From an uncultured Bacteroidota bacterium (GTDB lineage Bacteria; Bacteroidota; Bacteroidia; Chitinophagales; Saprospiraceae): a DNA stretch of 53,424 nucleotides. The notes beneath the pieces were generated by a model. That model saw only the letters and a list, made by a program, of their open reading frames with translations. It ran no database searches and had not been told where the DNA came from. The position numbers and the translations under genes were made by a program. Of the stretch, positions 1 through 7,411 are shown piece after piece. The DNA lies in assembly GCA_937861115.1 (NCBI GenBank), contig CALMBD010000169.1, positions 1 to 53,424 of the forward strand, in the 5' to 3' direction. Every line of letters starts with the position of its first letter. The stretch's first letter is position 1.

Positions 1-202
1 GCGCGCATCCCCATTTTCAGCGTCATCAGTGTGCCAACCCTCTTATTCAGCGAACATCCCCATTTTCAGCGTCATCAGCGTGCCAACCCTCTTAATCTGC
101 GCGCATCCCCATTTTCAGCGTCATCAGTGTGCCAACCCTCTTATTCAGCGAACATCCCCATTTTCAGCGTCATCAGCGTGCCAAACCCTCTTAATCTGCG
201 CG
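1..202. repeat. 49-bp tandem repeat with 98-bp higher-order period
   Basis: Four head-to-tail units of 49, 49, 49 and 50 bp begin at about 6, 55, 104 and 153; each contains CCCCATTTTCAGCGTCATCA. Units 1 and 3 share one variant (CAGTGTGCC, then TTATTCAGCGAA). Units 2 and 4 share another (CAGCGTGCC, then TTAATCTGCGCG). The array therefore repeats as a 98-bp dimer. It is cut by the left edge, so the copy number is unknown. Open frames of 75-82 codons across it are by-products of the period, not genes. It lies just beyond the 3' end of mgsA. Confidence 0.9.
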
Positions 203-218
203 CATCGCACTTCAAGGC

Positions 219-722
219 TTATCTATGCCTCGGCAGTTTCGCGATCCGGCTTTTGAGGCGTTGCTGGTATTCGGAGTAGTCGGTGAGCAGGGCGTCGTAG
301 GATTGCTGCATCAGCGGCGACGTGAGCAGGAAATCGGCTGTCGAGCGGTCGCAGGCAATGGGGATATTCCACACGACACCGAGCCGGAGCAGTGCCTTGA
401 TGTCGGGGTCGTGGGGCTGGGCTTCCATGGGGTCCCAGAAAAAGATCAGCACGTCTATCTCACCGGTGGCGATGAGCGAACCGATCTGCTGGTCGCCGCC
501 GAGCGGACCGCTGAGCAGGCGCCTGACGGGCAGGTCGAGCGTTTTTTCGAGCAGCAATCCGGTGGTTCCGGTGGCGAACAACTCATGCGTCGAAAGCGCC
601 TGGCGGTTGTACACCGCCCAGTCCATCAGGTCGTCTTTTTTATGGTCGTGCGCCACCAGGGCGATCCGTTTTCGGGAGCGCAGGGTGCGAAACGGTATGT
701 TGTCTGAATCGGATTTGCTCAT
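219..722 (-). CDS. mgsA: Methylglyoxal synthase
   Basis: The protein has 167 aa and converts dihydroxyacetone phosphate to methylglyoxal plus phosphate, a cytosolic bypass of lower glycolysis under phosphate limitation. Family motifs are visible in order: LVAHDHKK near the N-terminus, LFATGTTG (phosphate loop), SGPLGGDQQIG, FFWDPMEAQPHDPDIKALLR with the catalytic Asp region, and NIPIACDRSTADFLL. The length is close to the roughly 150 aa of E. coli MgsA, with short extensions at both ends. It is divergent from the small ORF at 846 and has no obvious operon partner in the window. The identification is firm from the motifs; physiological role is inferred from the family. Confidence 0.95.
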   Translation of the reverse strand: MSKSDSDNIPFRTLRSRKRIALVAHDHKKDDLMDWAVYNRQALSTHELFATGTTGLLLEKTLDLPVRRLLSGPLGGDQQIGSLIATGEIDVLIFFWDPMEAQPHDPDIKALLRLGVVWNIPIACDRSTADFLLTSPLMQQSYDALLTDYSEYQQRLKSRIAKLPRHR

Positions 723-845
723 ATTTTTTGTGTTTTGTTCTTTGTAAAATATTGATTATCAGTTTTATATCATTATGTGAAAAAACTGGTATGGCTTTTG
801 TTTTAACACATTGGCCGCTTTTGAAAACCTGCGGTCAAAACTACT

Positions 846-989
846 ATGAAAGAGAAAAGTAACAAATCCATTGCCACCCTCTGCATCCTGCTGTTCCATC
901 TGGGCCTGTTGTACATGGTCTATCAGCAGATCGTTCCCGAGAAGCAGACTACGCCCGATACAACAGAAATGCAGACCAACAGGCCCTGA
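846..989 (+). CDS. Small single-pass membrane protein, 47 aa
   Basis: The frame is ATG to TGA, 47 codons. It has a basic N-terminus (MKEKSNK), one hydrophobic segment at about residues 9-26 (IATLCILLFHLGLLYMVY), then a polar Thr/Pro/Gln-rich tail of about 20 residues. The predicted topology is N-in with a short external tail. A strong intrinsic terminator follows 25 bp after the stop, which argues that this is a real transcribed gene rather than chance. It matches no family I recognise, and its function is unknown. Confidence 0.55.
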   Translation: MKEKSNKSIATLCILLFHLGLLYMVYQQIVPEKQTTPDTTEMQTNRP

Positions 990-1013
990 TCGGGCTTCAA
1001 ATATAACGCATGG

Positions 1014-1054
1014 ATTGCCATGTCTCTTTGCCGGGGCATGGCAATTTCTTTTTA
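1014..1054 (+). terminator. Intrinsic terminator after the 47-aa ORF
   Basis: A perfect 9-bp stem, ATTGCCATG (1014-1022) with CATGGCAAT (1037-1045), has a 14-nt loop and is followed by TTCTTTTT. The orientation fits the plus-strand small ORF ending at 989. Confidence 0.7.
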
Positions 1055-1109
1055 CCGGGAGTGGATTCGTTCTCCACGACGACCGGCGGGGCTACAACCA
1101 ACCTTGTTT

Positions 1110-1675
1110 TTGTCCTGTTGAAAACACCCGTCCGGATCGCGGCGGGCAACGCCACAAACTACCTTCCGTATAGTGGACGGGTGCTTACAGCATGACAAAA
1201 CGGCGTTGACCTTGACAAACGCATGTTGCTTTACCACAAACCCGCGGTGCCTTTACAAATCACATCCACGCAATGTATTGACGTTCCCTTGTCATGTTGA
1301 AAACACCCGTCCGGATCACGGCGGGTAACGCTACCTCCCGTATAGCGGACGTGTGCTTACAGCATGACAAAACGGCGTTGACCTTGACAAATCCACGTTG
1401 ACCCTGACAAACGCATGTTGCTTTGCCACAAACCTGTGGTGCCTTTACAAATCACATCCACGCAATGTATTGACGTTTCCTTGTCATGTTGAAAACACCC
1501 GTCCGGATCGCGGCGGGCAGGGCGGCAAACTACCTCCCGTATAGTGGACGGGTGCTTACAGCATGACAAACTCACGGTGACGTTGATGAACGCACGTTGC
1601 TTCGCCACAAACCAACGAACTGCCGTTCCCTTGTCATGTTGAAAACACCCGTCCGGATCGCGGGCGGGCAACGCC
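1110..1675. repeat. Array of long inverted-repeat units
   Basis: The 808-bp gap between 989 and 1798 is mostly filled by this array. Each unit has a left arm of about 24 bp containing TTGTCATGTTGAAAACACCC and a right arm GGACGGGTGCTTACAGCATG plus ACAA; the arms pair with only a few mismatches around a loop of about 35-45 bp that includes GGATCGCGGCGGG. Left arms start at 1110, 1289, 1481 and 1631; right arms end near 1198, 1370 and 1569. The fourth unit lacks its right arm. The stretches between units are also conserved (GACAAACGCATGTTGCTT, CACATCCACGCAATGTATTG), so the whole is a direct repeat of palindromes. Short open frames in both directions run through it and look incidental. Confidence 0.85.
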
Positions 1676-1764
1676 TCAAACTACCTTCCGCATGTTTAAT
1701 ACTCCAGTTTTTTCACAATAGAAGAACAACTCAAACAACTTCCTGGCGTTTCACCGGGTATTCA

Positions 1765-1772
1765 TACTTTTG
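1765..1772 (+). promoter_or_regulatory. Bacteroidota -7 element upstream of the DUF58 gene
   Basis: TACTTTTG matches TAnnTTTG exactly and lies 26 bp before the ATG at 1798. It sits just after the inverted-repeat array. No clear -33 TTTG is seen. Confidence 0.45.
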
Positions 1773-1797
1773 TCGTTTAGAACGTTACCAGAACCGC

Positions 1798-2736
1798 ATG
1801 TCAGAAATTTTTGAGCGTCAGGATATCCGTGCCCTCGGCAGCAACCTCGAATTGCTCGCCCAGCAGGTCGTGGAAGGTTTTATTGTCGGACTGCACCGCA
1901 GCCCGTTTCACGGCTTTTCGGTCGAGTTTGCCGAACACCGCCTCTACAACGCCGGGGAAAGCACCCGCAACATCGACTGGAAGGTGTACGGCCGGACCGA
2001 CAAGATGTTTGTCAAAAAATTTGAAGAGGAAACCAACCTGCGCTGCCAGATCGTGGTGGACGCCTCTTCGACCATGTATTACCCCTGGGACGAGAAGCAG
2101 CCCGACAAATTCAAGTACAAAAACAAGTTCTGCTTTGCCGCGCAGTCGGCTGCAGTGCTCATGAACGCCCTCAAGCGCCAGCGCGACGCCTTCGGGCTCA
2201 CCCTGTTCGACGATGCCATACAGGTCAGCACAGGCGCCAAATCGAGCACGGTGCACTATCGGCTCCTGCTGTCGTACCTGACCCAGCAGATTGAAAACCC
2301 GCAACTGAACCGATCCACCGACCTGGCCGCCAGTCTGCACCAGGTGGCCGACGCCATCCACAAACGCTCGCTGGTGGTGATCTTTACCGACGTGATGGAG
2401 CAGCCGGACAAGGCGGAAGACCTTTTTGCGGCACTCCAGCACCTGCGTTACGCCAAACATGAGGTCATTCTGTTCCACGTCACCGATAAAAGCAAGGAGC
2501 TCGACTTTGAGTTTGAAAACAGGCCCTACGTGTTTATAGATATGGAAAGCGGCGAGCAGGTCAGGCTCCAGCCCGGTCAGGTAAAGGAATACTACATCAA
2601 ACAGGTGGCCGCGTTTACGGAGCAGTTGAAAATGAAATGCCTCCAGTTCAAGATCGACTTCGTCGAAGCCGATATCAATAAAGGTTTTCACCAGATACTC
2701 CAGACCTGGATGGTGAAACGCGCAAAAATGGGCTGA
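1798..2736 (+). CDS. DUF58 family protein
   Basis: The protein has 312 aa when started at MSEIFERQD. The frame stays open 67 codons further upstream, but that stretch lies in the repeat array, and a -7 element sits between it and this ATG. The family signature is clear: PFHGFSVEFAEHRLYNAGE followed by IDWKVYGRTDKMFVKKFEEE, then a von Willebrand A-like fold with VVDASSTM in place of a full DxSxS MIDAS, and FTDVME further on. DUF58 proteins usually sit beside a MoxR AAA ATPase and act in envelope or chaperone-like roles; no MoxR gene is visible here. Instead the gene is followed after 2 bp by a PPK2 gene, so the two are probably cotranscribed. Confidence 0.85.
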   Translation: MSEIFERQDIRALGSNLELLAQQVVEGFIVGLHRSPFHGFSVEFAEHRLYNAGESTRNIDWKVYGRTDKMFVKKFEEETNLRCQIVVDASSTMYYPWDEKQPDKFKYKNKFCFAAQSAAVLMNALKRQRDAFGLTLFDDAIQVSTGAKSSTVHYRLLLSYLTQQIENPQLNRSTDLAASLHQVADAIHKRSLVVIFTDVMEQPDKAEDLFAALQHLRYAKHEVILFHVTDKSKELDFEFENRPYVFIDMESGEQVRLQPGQVKEYYIKQVAAFTEQLKMKCLQFKIDFVEADINKGFHQILQTWMVKRAKMG

Positions 2737-2738
2737 TT

Positions 2739-3479
2739 ATGATCAAATTGTCGAAAATATCCACCGACGCGCCGGATAATGTCCGCGAAAAAGACATCAA
2801 AAAGGAAACCGAAGACCTCGTCAAGCGGCTCGGCGACCTGCAGGAACGCTTGTATGCAGAGAAAAAGCACGCCGTACTGGTCGTGCTGCAGGGTATGGAT
2901 GCCAGCGGAAAGGACGGCGCCGCACACAAGGTGTTCGACAACTGCCGCATCACCGGCATGACCTACCACGCGTTCAAAAAACCGACGGAGGAAGAGTTCG
3001 CCCACGATTTCCTGTGGCGGGTGCACAAAGTAGCGCCGGAAAAAGGCATGATCGCCATCTTCAACCGCAGCCATTATGAAGATATCCTGATCCAGCGCGT
3101 ACATGGCTGGATCGACGAAAAACGCGTGGAACAACGCATGCGCGCCATCAATGCCTTTGAAGAACTCCTGGCGTTCGACAACGACACGCATATCTTCAAG
3201 TTCTACATGCACATCTCCAAAGACGAACAGGAGGTGCAGTTGCGCCAGCGTACCGACGACCCGGAAAAATACTGGAAGCACAACCCCGGCGACTGGGAAG
3301 AACGCAAACTGTGGGACAAATACATGGAGGCCTATGAATACGCGATCAACAACAGCAGCATCCCCTGGCATATCTGCCCGGTAGACCAGCGCTGGTATCG
3401 CGACTATTTCATCGCCAAAACGATTGTAGAGGCACTGGAAAAACTCCACATGGAGTATCCGGCAACGGTCAAATCTTGA
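2739..3479 (+). CDS. ppk2: Polyphosphate kinase 2 family phosphotransferase
   Basis: The protein has 246 aa and belongs to the PPK2 family, which transfers phosphate between polyphosphate and nucleotides. Walker A is QGMDASGKDGAAH (about residues 50-62). The lid/Walker B region FNRSHYEDILIQRVHG follows, then the conserved RTDDPEKYWKHNPGDWEER. Single-domain length and the DASGKDG loop fit the short class II/III enzymes acting on AMP/ADP; the subclass cannot be fixed by eye. It starts 2 bp after the DUF58 gene. Its 3' end overlaps the convergent beta-barrel gene by 11 bp (3469-3479). Confidence 0.9.
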   Translation: MIKLSKISTDAPDNVREKDIKKETEDLVKRLGDLQERLYAEKKHAVLVVLQGMDASGKDGAAHKVFDNCRITGMTYHAFKKPTEEEFAHDFLWRVHKVAPEKGMIAIFNRSHYEDILIQRVHGWIDEKRVEQRMRAINAFEELLAFDNDTHIFKFYMHISKDEQEVQLRQRTDDPEKYWKHNPGDWEERKLWDKYMEAYEYAINNSSIPWHICPVDQRWYRDYFIAKTIVEALEKLHMEYPATVKS

Positions 3480-4191
3480 ACCGCAGGAAAAACTGCGCGC
3501 CGAAGTTTGTCATGCGCGACTGCCGTGAAGTCGTCGGTGTCAGATCCAGTTCCCCGAATCCTTCCACACCTACCCGAATCATTTTTGCCTCGCCGAGTTC
3601 CCTGCCGATGCCCCCGCGTACGGTGAACAGGTGACCGGTTTTCTTGCCCAGCGGTTGTTCCGGGTTGAAATAGGTAGCGGCCTGCTCGCGCGCTTCCTTG
3701 TGCCCGATGCTGTTGACGATCGTGGAAGCGCCGAAGCCCTTGTCTTTTACAAATTTGTAGCCGCCCAGGAAGGAAAAGAAGTAGTCGTCGTCGAGCGAGA
3801 AAAACTCCTTGCCGAATCCGGCGATGAAACTGAAGGCCATTTTCTGGTAGGACGAAGGCGAACTCATCGCCTCGACGGCAAACAGCAACGGCCAGTCTTT
3901 ATAGGTAAAGTGAGCAGAAATGCCGAAACGCGGCTGGATAAAACTCTTCCGGAGTTTATAGTCTTTGGCAAAATCCTCCCAGGAATATTCGTATTCCGGC
4001 GGGGCGTGCGCTTCCACGGCGATTTTCGTGAAGCGGTACTGGTTGTACATAGGGGTCGTTTCGAACTGGGTATTGTGAAACAACTGGGACATCCCAACAT
4101 TCACCCCGATATTCATTTTCAGGTTTTGGGCTTCTACAGCGCAGGTAAGCAGCAGCAGGGCAACAAGCGTGGTAAAGATTTTCAAGTGCAT
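3469..4191 (-). CDS. Outer-membrane beta-barrel-like secreted protein
   Basis: The protein has 240 aa. A signal peptide (MHLKIFTTLVALLLLTCAVEAQ) precedes alternating hydrophobic/polar strands and a C-terminus ending FFLRFKI with a terminal aromatic-containing strand, typical of small Bacteroidota outer-membrane barrels of the PorT/OMP_b-brl type. No catalytic motif is seen. The gene is convergent with ppk2 and shares 11 bp at the 3' ends. A possible -7 element (TACCTTCG) lies about 110 bp upstream. Function is unknown. Confidence 0.65.
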   Translation of the reverse strand: MHLKIFTTLVALLLLTCAVEAQNLKMNIGVNVGMSQLFHNTQFETTPMYNQYRFTKIAVEAHAPPEYEYSWEDFAKDYKLRKSFIQPRFGISAHFTYKDWPLLFAVEAMSSPSSYQKMAFSFIAGFGKEFFSLDDDYFFSFLGGYKFVKDKGFGASTIVNSIGHKEAREQAATYFNPEQPLGKKTGHLFTVRGGIGRELGEAKMIRVGVEGFGELDLTPTTSRQSRMTNFGAQFFLRFKI

Positions 4192-4301
4192 AAGTGGCTG
4201 TTAAAAAAAGGTGAAATGAATTGGGCGGTTGAAAATTCACCAAAGACAGACGCACGATTAAACAGAGCAAAAAACATGCTCGTTAAGACGGATTACGGGC
4301 G

Positions 4302-4309
4302 CGAAGGTA
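4302..4309 (-). promoter_or_regulatory. Candidate -7 element (TACCTTCG)
   Basis: On the minus strand this reads TACCTTCGC, one base off TAnnTTTG, 111 bp upstream of the gene starting at 4191. The same variant occurs upstream of gyrA. Confidence 0.3.
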
Positions 4310-4496
4310 CATCTTTTATAAAAATACCGCGAAAGTGTAAGAGAAATGTACCGTTCAGGCAAAAATTACCATAAAGTTAAACCCCTCTGACAGGGCGCAA
4401 TAAAACTGCGCCCCGGGACATTTATTGCCCCGTAATCTGTCTGACAACAGACAATTTCTCAAAACCCGTTACTCATCACATTTCAATCACACTTCC

Positions 4497-4910
4497 ATGA
4501 AAAAGTCATTTTTCAGCCTTAGTGCAATCCTCATCATCGCCCTGTCTTTCACAGCCTGCAAAAAAGACGAAAAAACCTTCGAAGAAAAAGTCACCGGCGA
4601 CTGGCACTCCGTTAGCGTTCGCCTGAACGGAACAGACGCCACCAAGTACTATTCGCTCGACATCCAGCTGGATCAGGACAAAACCTTCGACGCCATCCTT
4701 AAGGTCACCAGCGTGCTGACCAACCAGGCAGGCGTCTCCAAGCCCAAGGGCACCTGGAGCGCCGACAACGGCGGCCAGAGCATCGAACTCATGTACGACG
4801 ACAGCAACGAAACCGAACTGTACGAGGTGCTCGACATTACCGACACCGAAATGACGGTAAAGATCAAGCAGGGCGAAGACAAGATCGAAATCGCGTTCGA
4901 ACGCCAGTAA
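4497..4910 (+). CDS. Lipocalin-like lipoprotein
   Basis: The protein has 137 aa when started at MKKSFFSLS; the frame is open further upstream but the signal peptide fixes this Met. The lipoprotein signal is MKKSFFSLSAILIIALSFTAC with lipobox FTAC, followed by a KKDEK spacer. The mature part has the pattern of lipocalin-like domains in Bacteroidota (GDWHSVSVRLNGTD, then KGTWSADNGGQSIELMY and a C-terminal KIEIAFER strand). A terminator follows at 4954. Ligand and function are unknown. Confidence 0.75.
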   Translation: MKKSFFSLSAILIIALSFTACKKDEKTFEEKVTGDWHSVSVRLNGTDATKYYSLDIQLDQDKTFDAILKVTSVLTNQAGVSKPKGTWSADNGGQSIELMYDDSNETELYEVLDITDTEMTVKIKQGEDKIEIAFERQ

Positions 4911-4953
4911 GCAGCAGGGGAAGGTATTTCCCGCAGATCAACGCAGAAAAATG

Positions 4954-5010
4954 GCGCCGATTGCCGCAGGTTATCCTATCGGATGCTGCGAAAATCGGCG
5001 CTGTTTTTTT
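4954..5010 (+). terminator. Intrinsic terminator after the lipoprotein gene
   Basis: Outer stem GCGCCGATT (4954-4962) pairs with AATCGGCGC (4993-5001); GCAG/CTGC pairing inside strengthens it. A T7 run (5004-5010) follows. Confidence 0.65.
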
Positions 5011-5107
5011 CTGCACCACCTTCGGGAACGACTTTTCCCAATCCCGCGTTTTCTTATGCGGCAACAATCTCCCGTAACCCTTAAATTGCCCCCTCAAAGC
5101 AAAAAGC

Positions 5108-5491
5108 ATGTCAAAGGTTCGAATCGACAAATGGATATGGAGCGTGCGTATTTTTAAAAGCCGCACGCTGGCCAGCGACGCCTGCAAGGCGGGTAAAGTA
5201 AGGGTGGACGGCGAGCCCGTTAAGCCTTCCTACATGGTTTCGGAAGGTGAGGTGGTATCCGTAAAAAAAGAGGGTTTTACCTTTCAGTTCCGCGTCGTGC
5301 AGTTGATCGAAAAACGGGTTGGCGCACCGGTTGCCGTTACCTGTTACGAAGACATCACACCCGTTGAAGAGAAAAACAAGTACAACGACTGGTTCCTCAA
5401 CGGTACACCCGCCAATGAAAAACGCGAGCGGGGTACGGGCCGGCCCACCAAAAAAGAGCGCCGCGAAATAGAAGAGTTCAAAGGCACGTAA
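5108..5491 (+). CDS. S4-domain RNA-binding protein (Hsp15-like)
   Basis: The protein has 127 aa. The N-terminal S4 fold runs over about residues 1-60: MSKVRIDKWIWSVRIFKSRTLASDACKAGKVRVDGE, then VVSV. The RIDKWIWSVRIFKSRTLA helix is the hallmark of Hsp15/HslR-type proteins, which in E. coli bind stalled 50S subunits carrying peptidyl-tRNA. The C-terminal third is charged (GRPTKKERREIEEF), as in the family. The gene stands alone between a terminator and a convergent SCP2-like gene. Confidence 0.85.
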   Translation: MSKVRIDKWIWSVRIFKSRTLASDACKAGKVRVDGEPVKPSYMVSEGEVVSVKKEGFTFQFRVVQLIEKRVGAPVAVTCYEDITPVEEKNKYNDWFLNGTPANEKRERGTGRPTKKERREIEEFKGT

Positions 5492-5505
5492 AGTTTTGTG
5501 AGAGG

Positions 5506-5631
5506 TTTCGGGTTTCGGAGGTTTCGGGTTGCGGAGGTTACTGGTTTCGGGTACCTGACCCTGAACATTGTAAGGTTGACGCAACCCGCAACCTCCGCAA
5601 CCCGAAACCGCGTAACCTCCGCAACCCGAAA
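5506..5631. repeat. Inverted GGTTTCGGGTTGCGGA repeats between convergent genes
   Basis: The left side carries GGTTTCGGG/TTGCGGAGG motifs several times; the right side carries the reverse complement CGCAACCTCCGCAACCCGAA twice. One pair of arms is perfect over 20 bp (5522-5541 with 5612-5631). It fills the 144-bp gap between the S4 gene and the convergent SCP2-like gene and could act as a bidirectional transcription stop. Confidence 0.75.
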
Positions 5632-5635
5632 AACG

Positions 5636-5947
5636 TTACATCAGCCCGAATATCTTGGCGTACTTCAGCATTTCCCCCGGGTTACTAATTTTGAGTTTGC
5701 CCGTCATCATGGCCATCATGGGGTTGAGTTCGCCTTTCAGCAGTTTGGCAAACGACTCTTCCGAGGTCGTCACCTTGCAGGTGGCTTCGCCGCTGAATCC
5801 CTCCGCTACGCTCAGTTTGCCGTCGTCTACCCGCACCGTAAACTGGCCTGCATCGCCGATATCGAAATGAAAAAGGGTGTTTTGGCCTTCCAGTACTTCG
5901 GGTTTGGCCTTTTCGGGCAGGGAAAACAGAAATGCTTTGACGTCCAT
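5636..5947 (-). CDS. SCP2 sterol-binding-domain protein
   Basis: The protein has 103 aa and is a single SCP2-type lipid-binding domain. The signature lies in the centre and C-terminus: FHFDIGDAGQFTVRVDDGKL, then ATCKVTTSEESFAKLLKGELNPMMAMMTGKLKISNPGEM. The G-x-L-x-P-M-x-A-x-M-x-G-K-L-K motif is diagnostic. There is no signal peptide, so it is cytosolic. Such proteins bind acyl chains or acyl-CoA; the ligand here is unknown. A -7 element lies about 70 bp upstream at 6018. Confidence 0.85.
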   Translation of the reverse strand: MDVKAFLFSLPEKAKPEVLEGQNTLFHFDIGDAGQFTVRVDDGKLSVAEGFSGEATCKVTTSEESFAKLLKGELNPMMAMMTGKLKISNPGEMLKYAKIFGLM

Positions 5948-6017
5948 CTTATCTTGGTTCTGGTACTGTTTTACATGAAATTAATGTTCACTTACGCTGG
6001 TATGCCGTAGTTTCGCC

Positions 6018-6025
6018 CAAAGGTA
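6018..6025 (-). promoter_or_regulatory. Bacteroidota -7 element for the SCP2-like gene
   Basis: On the minus strand this reads TACCTTTG, an exact TAnnTTTG. A TTTG-like -33 lies about 24 bp upstream (6050-6053), inside the 5' end of the divergent phosphodiesterase gene. Confidence 0.5.
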
Positions 6026-6040
6026 AAACCACGTCTTGAA

Positions 6041-6955
6041 ATGACCGGGCAAAAACAATTCATTCTGCTTATCTCGCTCATGTTCGCTTTTTCCTGCAGC
6101 AGTATTCCCAAGGGGCCCGTCGCTATTCCCACCGGTTTCGACTGGCAGGGGCACCGGGGTTGCCGTGGGTTGATGCCGGAAAACAGCATCCCCGCGTTTG
6201 TGCGGGCGCTGGATTTCCCTGCGGTGACCACGCTCGAACTCGATCTCGCCGTATCAAAAGACAGGCAACTGATTGTCAGCCACGAACCCTGGTTCAACCC
6301 GGCCATTTGCCGGCAACCGGGCGGCGATACCATCCCCGGAGCGCAGGCGGAGCAAAAGTTCCTGATCTATCACATGACCGCTGCCGAAGTACGGCGTTTC
6401 GACTGCGGGAGCTGGGGAAATGCGCGGTTCCCGGATCAGCAAAAGGTCAGCACCTTCAAGCCCACCCTGCGCGAAGTAGTGGAGGCCGTGCGCGCACAAC
6501 ATCCCGATAAGGCGAAAACCATACGCTGGAACATTGAAATTAAAAGCCAGCCGGAATGGGACGGCCTGCGGCACCCGCCTGTTGACGAATTTGCAGCCAT
6601 GGTCATCGCCGAACTGCGTTCGCTCCGGATCGACAAAAATGCCACGGTGCAGTCGTTCGATGTGCGCGCCCTGCAAGCCATGCACCGGCAGGCGCCCGAA
6701 ATACGGCTCGCCTACCTGATTGAAAATATCAGGGGTTTTGAATCAAATATGGCAAAACTGGACTTTACGCCGGCTATTTACAGCCCTTATTACCTGTTGG
6801 TATCACCCAAACTGGTCCGGAAATGCCGCTCCAAGGGCGTCCAACTCATTCCCTGGACCGTAAACGACGTCGCCGCCATGCGCAAACTCATCCACATGGG
6901 CGTCGACGGTATTATCACCGATTACCCGGACAAGATCAGCGAAGTGACAAAATGA
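6041..6955 (+). CDS. Glycerophosphodiester phosphodiesterase, lipoprotein
   Basis: The protein has 304 aa. A lipoprotein signal ends in FAFSC (Cys19). The GDPD TIM barrel follows: QGHRGCRGLMPENS with the catalytic HR and PENS, ELDLAVSKD (metal-binding Glu/Asp), SHEPWF (catalytic His), IEIKS, and a C-terminal PWTVND / GVDGIITDYPD. All expected catalytic residues are present. It probably hydrolyses glycerophosphodiesters at the periplasmic face. The stop codon overlaps the start of the next gene (ATGA), so the two are translationally coupled. Confidence 0.9.
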   Translation: MTGQKQFILLISLMFAFSCSSIPKGPVAIPTGFDWQGHRGCRGLMPENSIPAFVRALDFPAVTTLELDLAVSKDRQLIVSHEPWFNPAICRQPGGDTIPGAQAEQKFLIYHMTAAEVRRFDCGSWGNARFPDQQKVSTFKPTLREVVEAVRAQHPDKAKTIRWNIEIKSQPEWDGLRHPPVDEFAAMVIAELRSLRIDKNATVQSFDVRALQAMHRQAPEIRLAYLIENIRGFESNMAKLDFTPAIYSPYYLLVSPKLVRKCRSKGVQLIPWTVNDVAAMRKLIHMGVDGIITDYPDKISEVTK

Positions 6956-7326
6956 CCATGCATAAAATCGCCCCCATCCTGCTGCTGCTCTGCACCTCCT
7001 GCAATGTTGATACCCAATTGCTGACAGGCACCTGGAAGGCAAGCTCCTTTTACCAGAACGGAAAAACCGTCCAGGTCCCCCTCGATTCTGTCGAACTTTC
7101 GTTTGACGAAAACGGCCAATACATCTTCCGTTCTGTCGGATTTTACAAGGAAGAAGGTCCCTATCGCGCTTCCGGCAAATACCTGTTTCTCACAGACATG
7201 ACGGCCAAGCCACCGAGGGAGCATACCCTCAGCGTACTTTTCCTGTCGAACGACACCCTCAAGATCGGTATGAAAAAAGACACCAGCGAACAGGTCCTGT
7301 TCTTCAAAAGAGAGGTAAATAAGTGA
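6952..7326 (+). CDS. Lipocalin-like lipoprotein coupled to the phosphodiesterase
   Basis: The protein has 124 aa from MTMHKIAP. The ATG shares bases with the TGA of the phosphodiesterase; an alternative ATG lies two codons on. A hydrophobic signal (IAPILLLLCTSC) ends in a lipobox with an unusual Cys at -3. The body has LTGTWKASSFYQNGK and SVELSFDENGQYIFRSVG, the layout of Bacteroidota lipocalin-like proteins. The stop codon lies within the left arm of a 23-bp palindrome. Function is unknown. Confidence 0.7.
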   Translation: MTMHKIAPILLLLCTSCNVDTQLLTGTWKASSFYQNGKTVQVPLDSVELSFDENGQYIFRSVGFYKEEGPYRASGKYLFLTDMTAKPPREHTLSVLFLSNDTLKIGMKKDTSEQVLFFKREVNK

Positions 7327-7410
7327 TAAGGGTTAAGTGATAAGGGTTAAAAGGGTAGATTATCACTTATCACTTATCACTTATCACTTATCACTTAACC
7401 CTTATCACTT
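7321..7410. repeat. Palindrome of TTATCAC repeats between convergent genes
   Basis: A perfect 23-bp inverted repeat (7321-7343 with 7388-7410) is built from GTGATAA/TTATCAC units and GGGTTAA/TTAACCC. Between the arms is a tandem (CACTTAT) heptamer run. It spans the lipoprotein stop codon and ends 1 bp before the pntB stop, so it is well placed as a bidirectional terminator. Confidence 0.8.
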
Positions 7411-7411
7411 A

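Noticed and set aside
29-279. Short plus-strand ORFs at the left edge
   Set aside because: They are produced by the 49-bp tandem repeat and run into the 3' end of mgsA on the other strand.
1110-1675. CRISPR array
   Set aside because: Both the 'repeat' and 'spacer' parts are conserved between units, the units are palindromes with 150-190 bp period, and no cas gene is present.
1597-1797. N-terminal extension of the DUF58 protein
   Set aside because: The extension is encoded by the repeat array and precedes a -7 element; family similarity begins after the Met at 1798.
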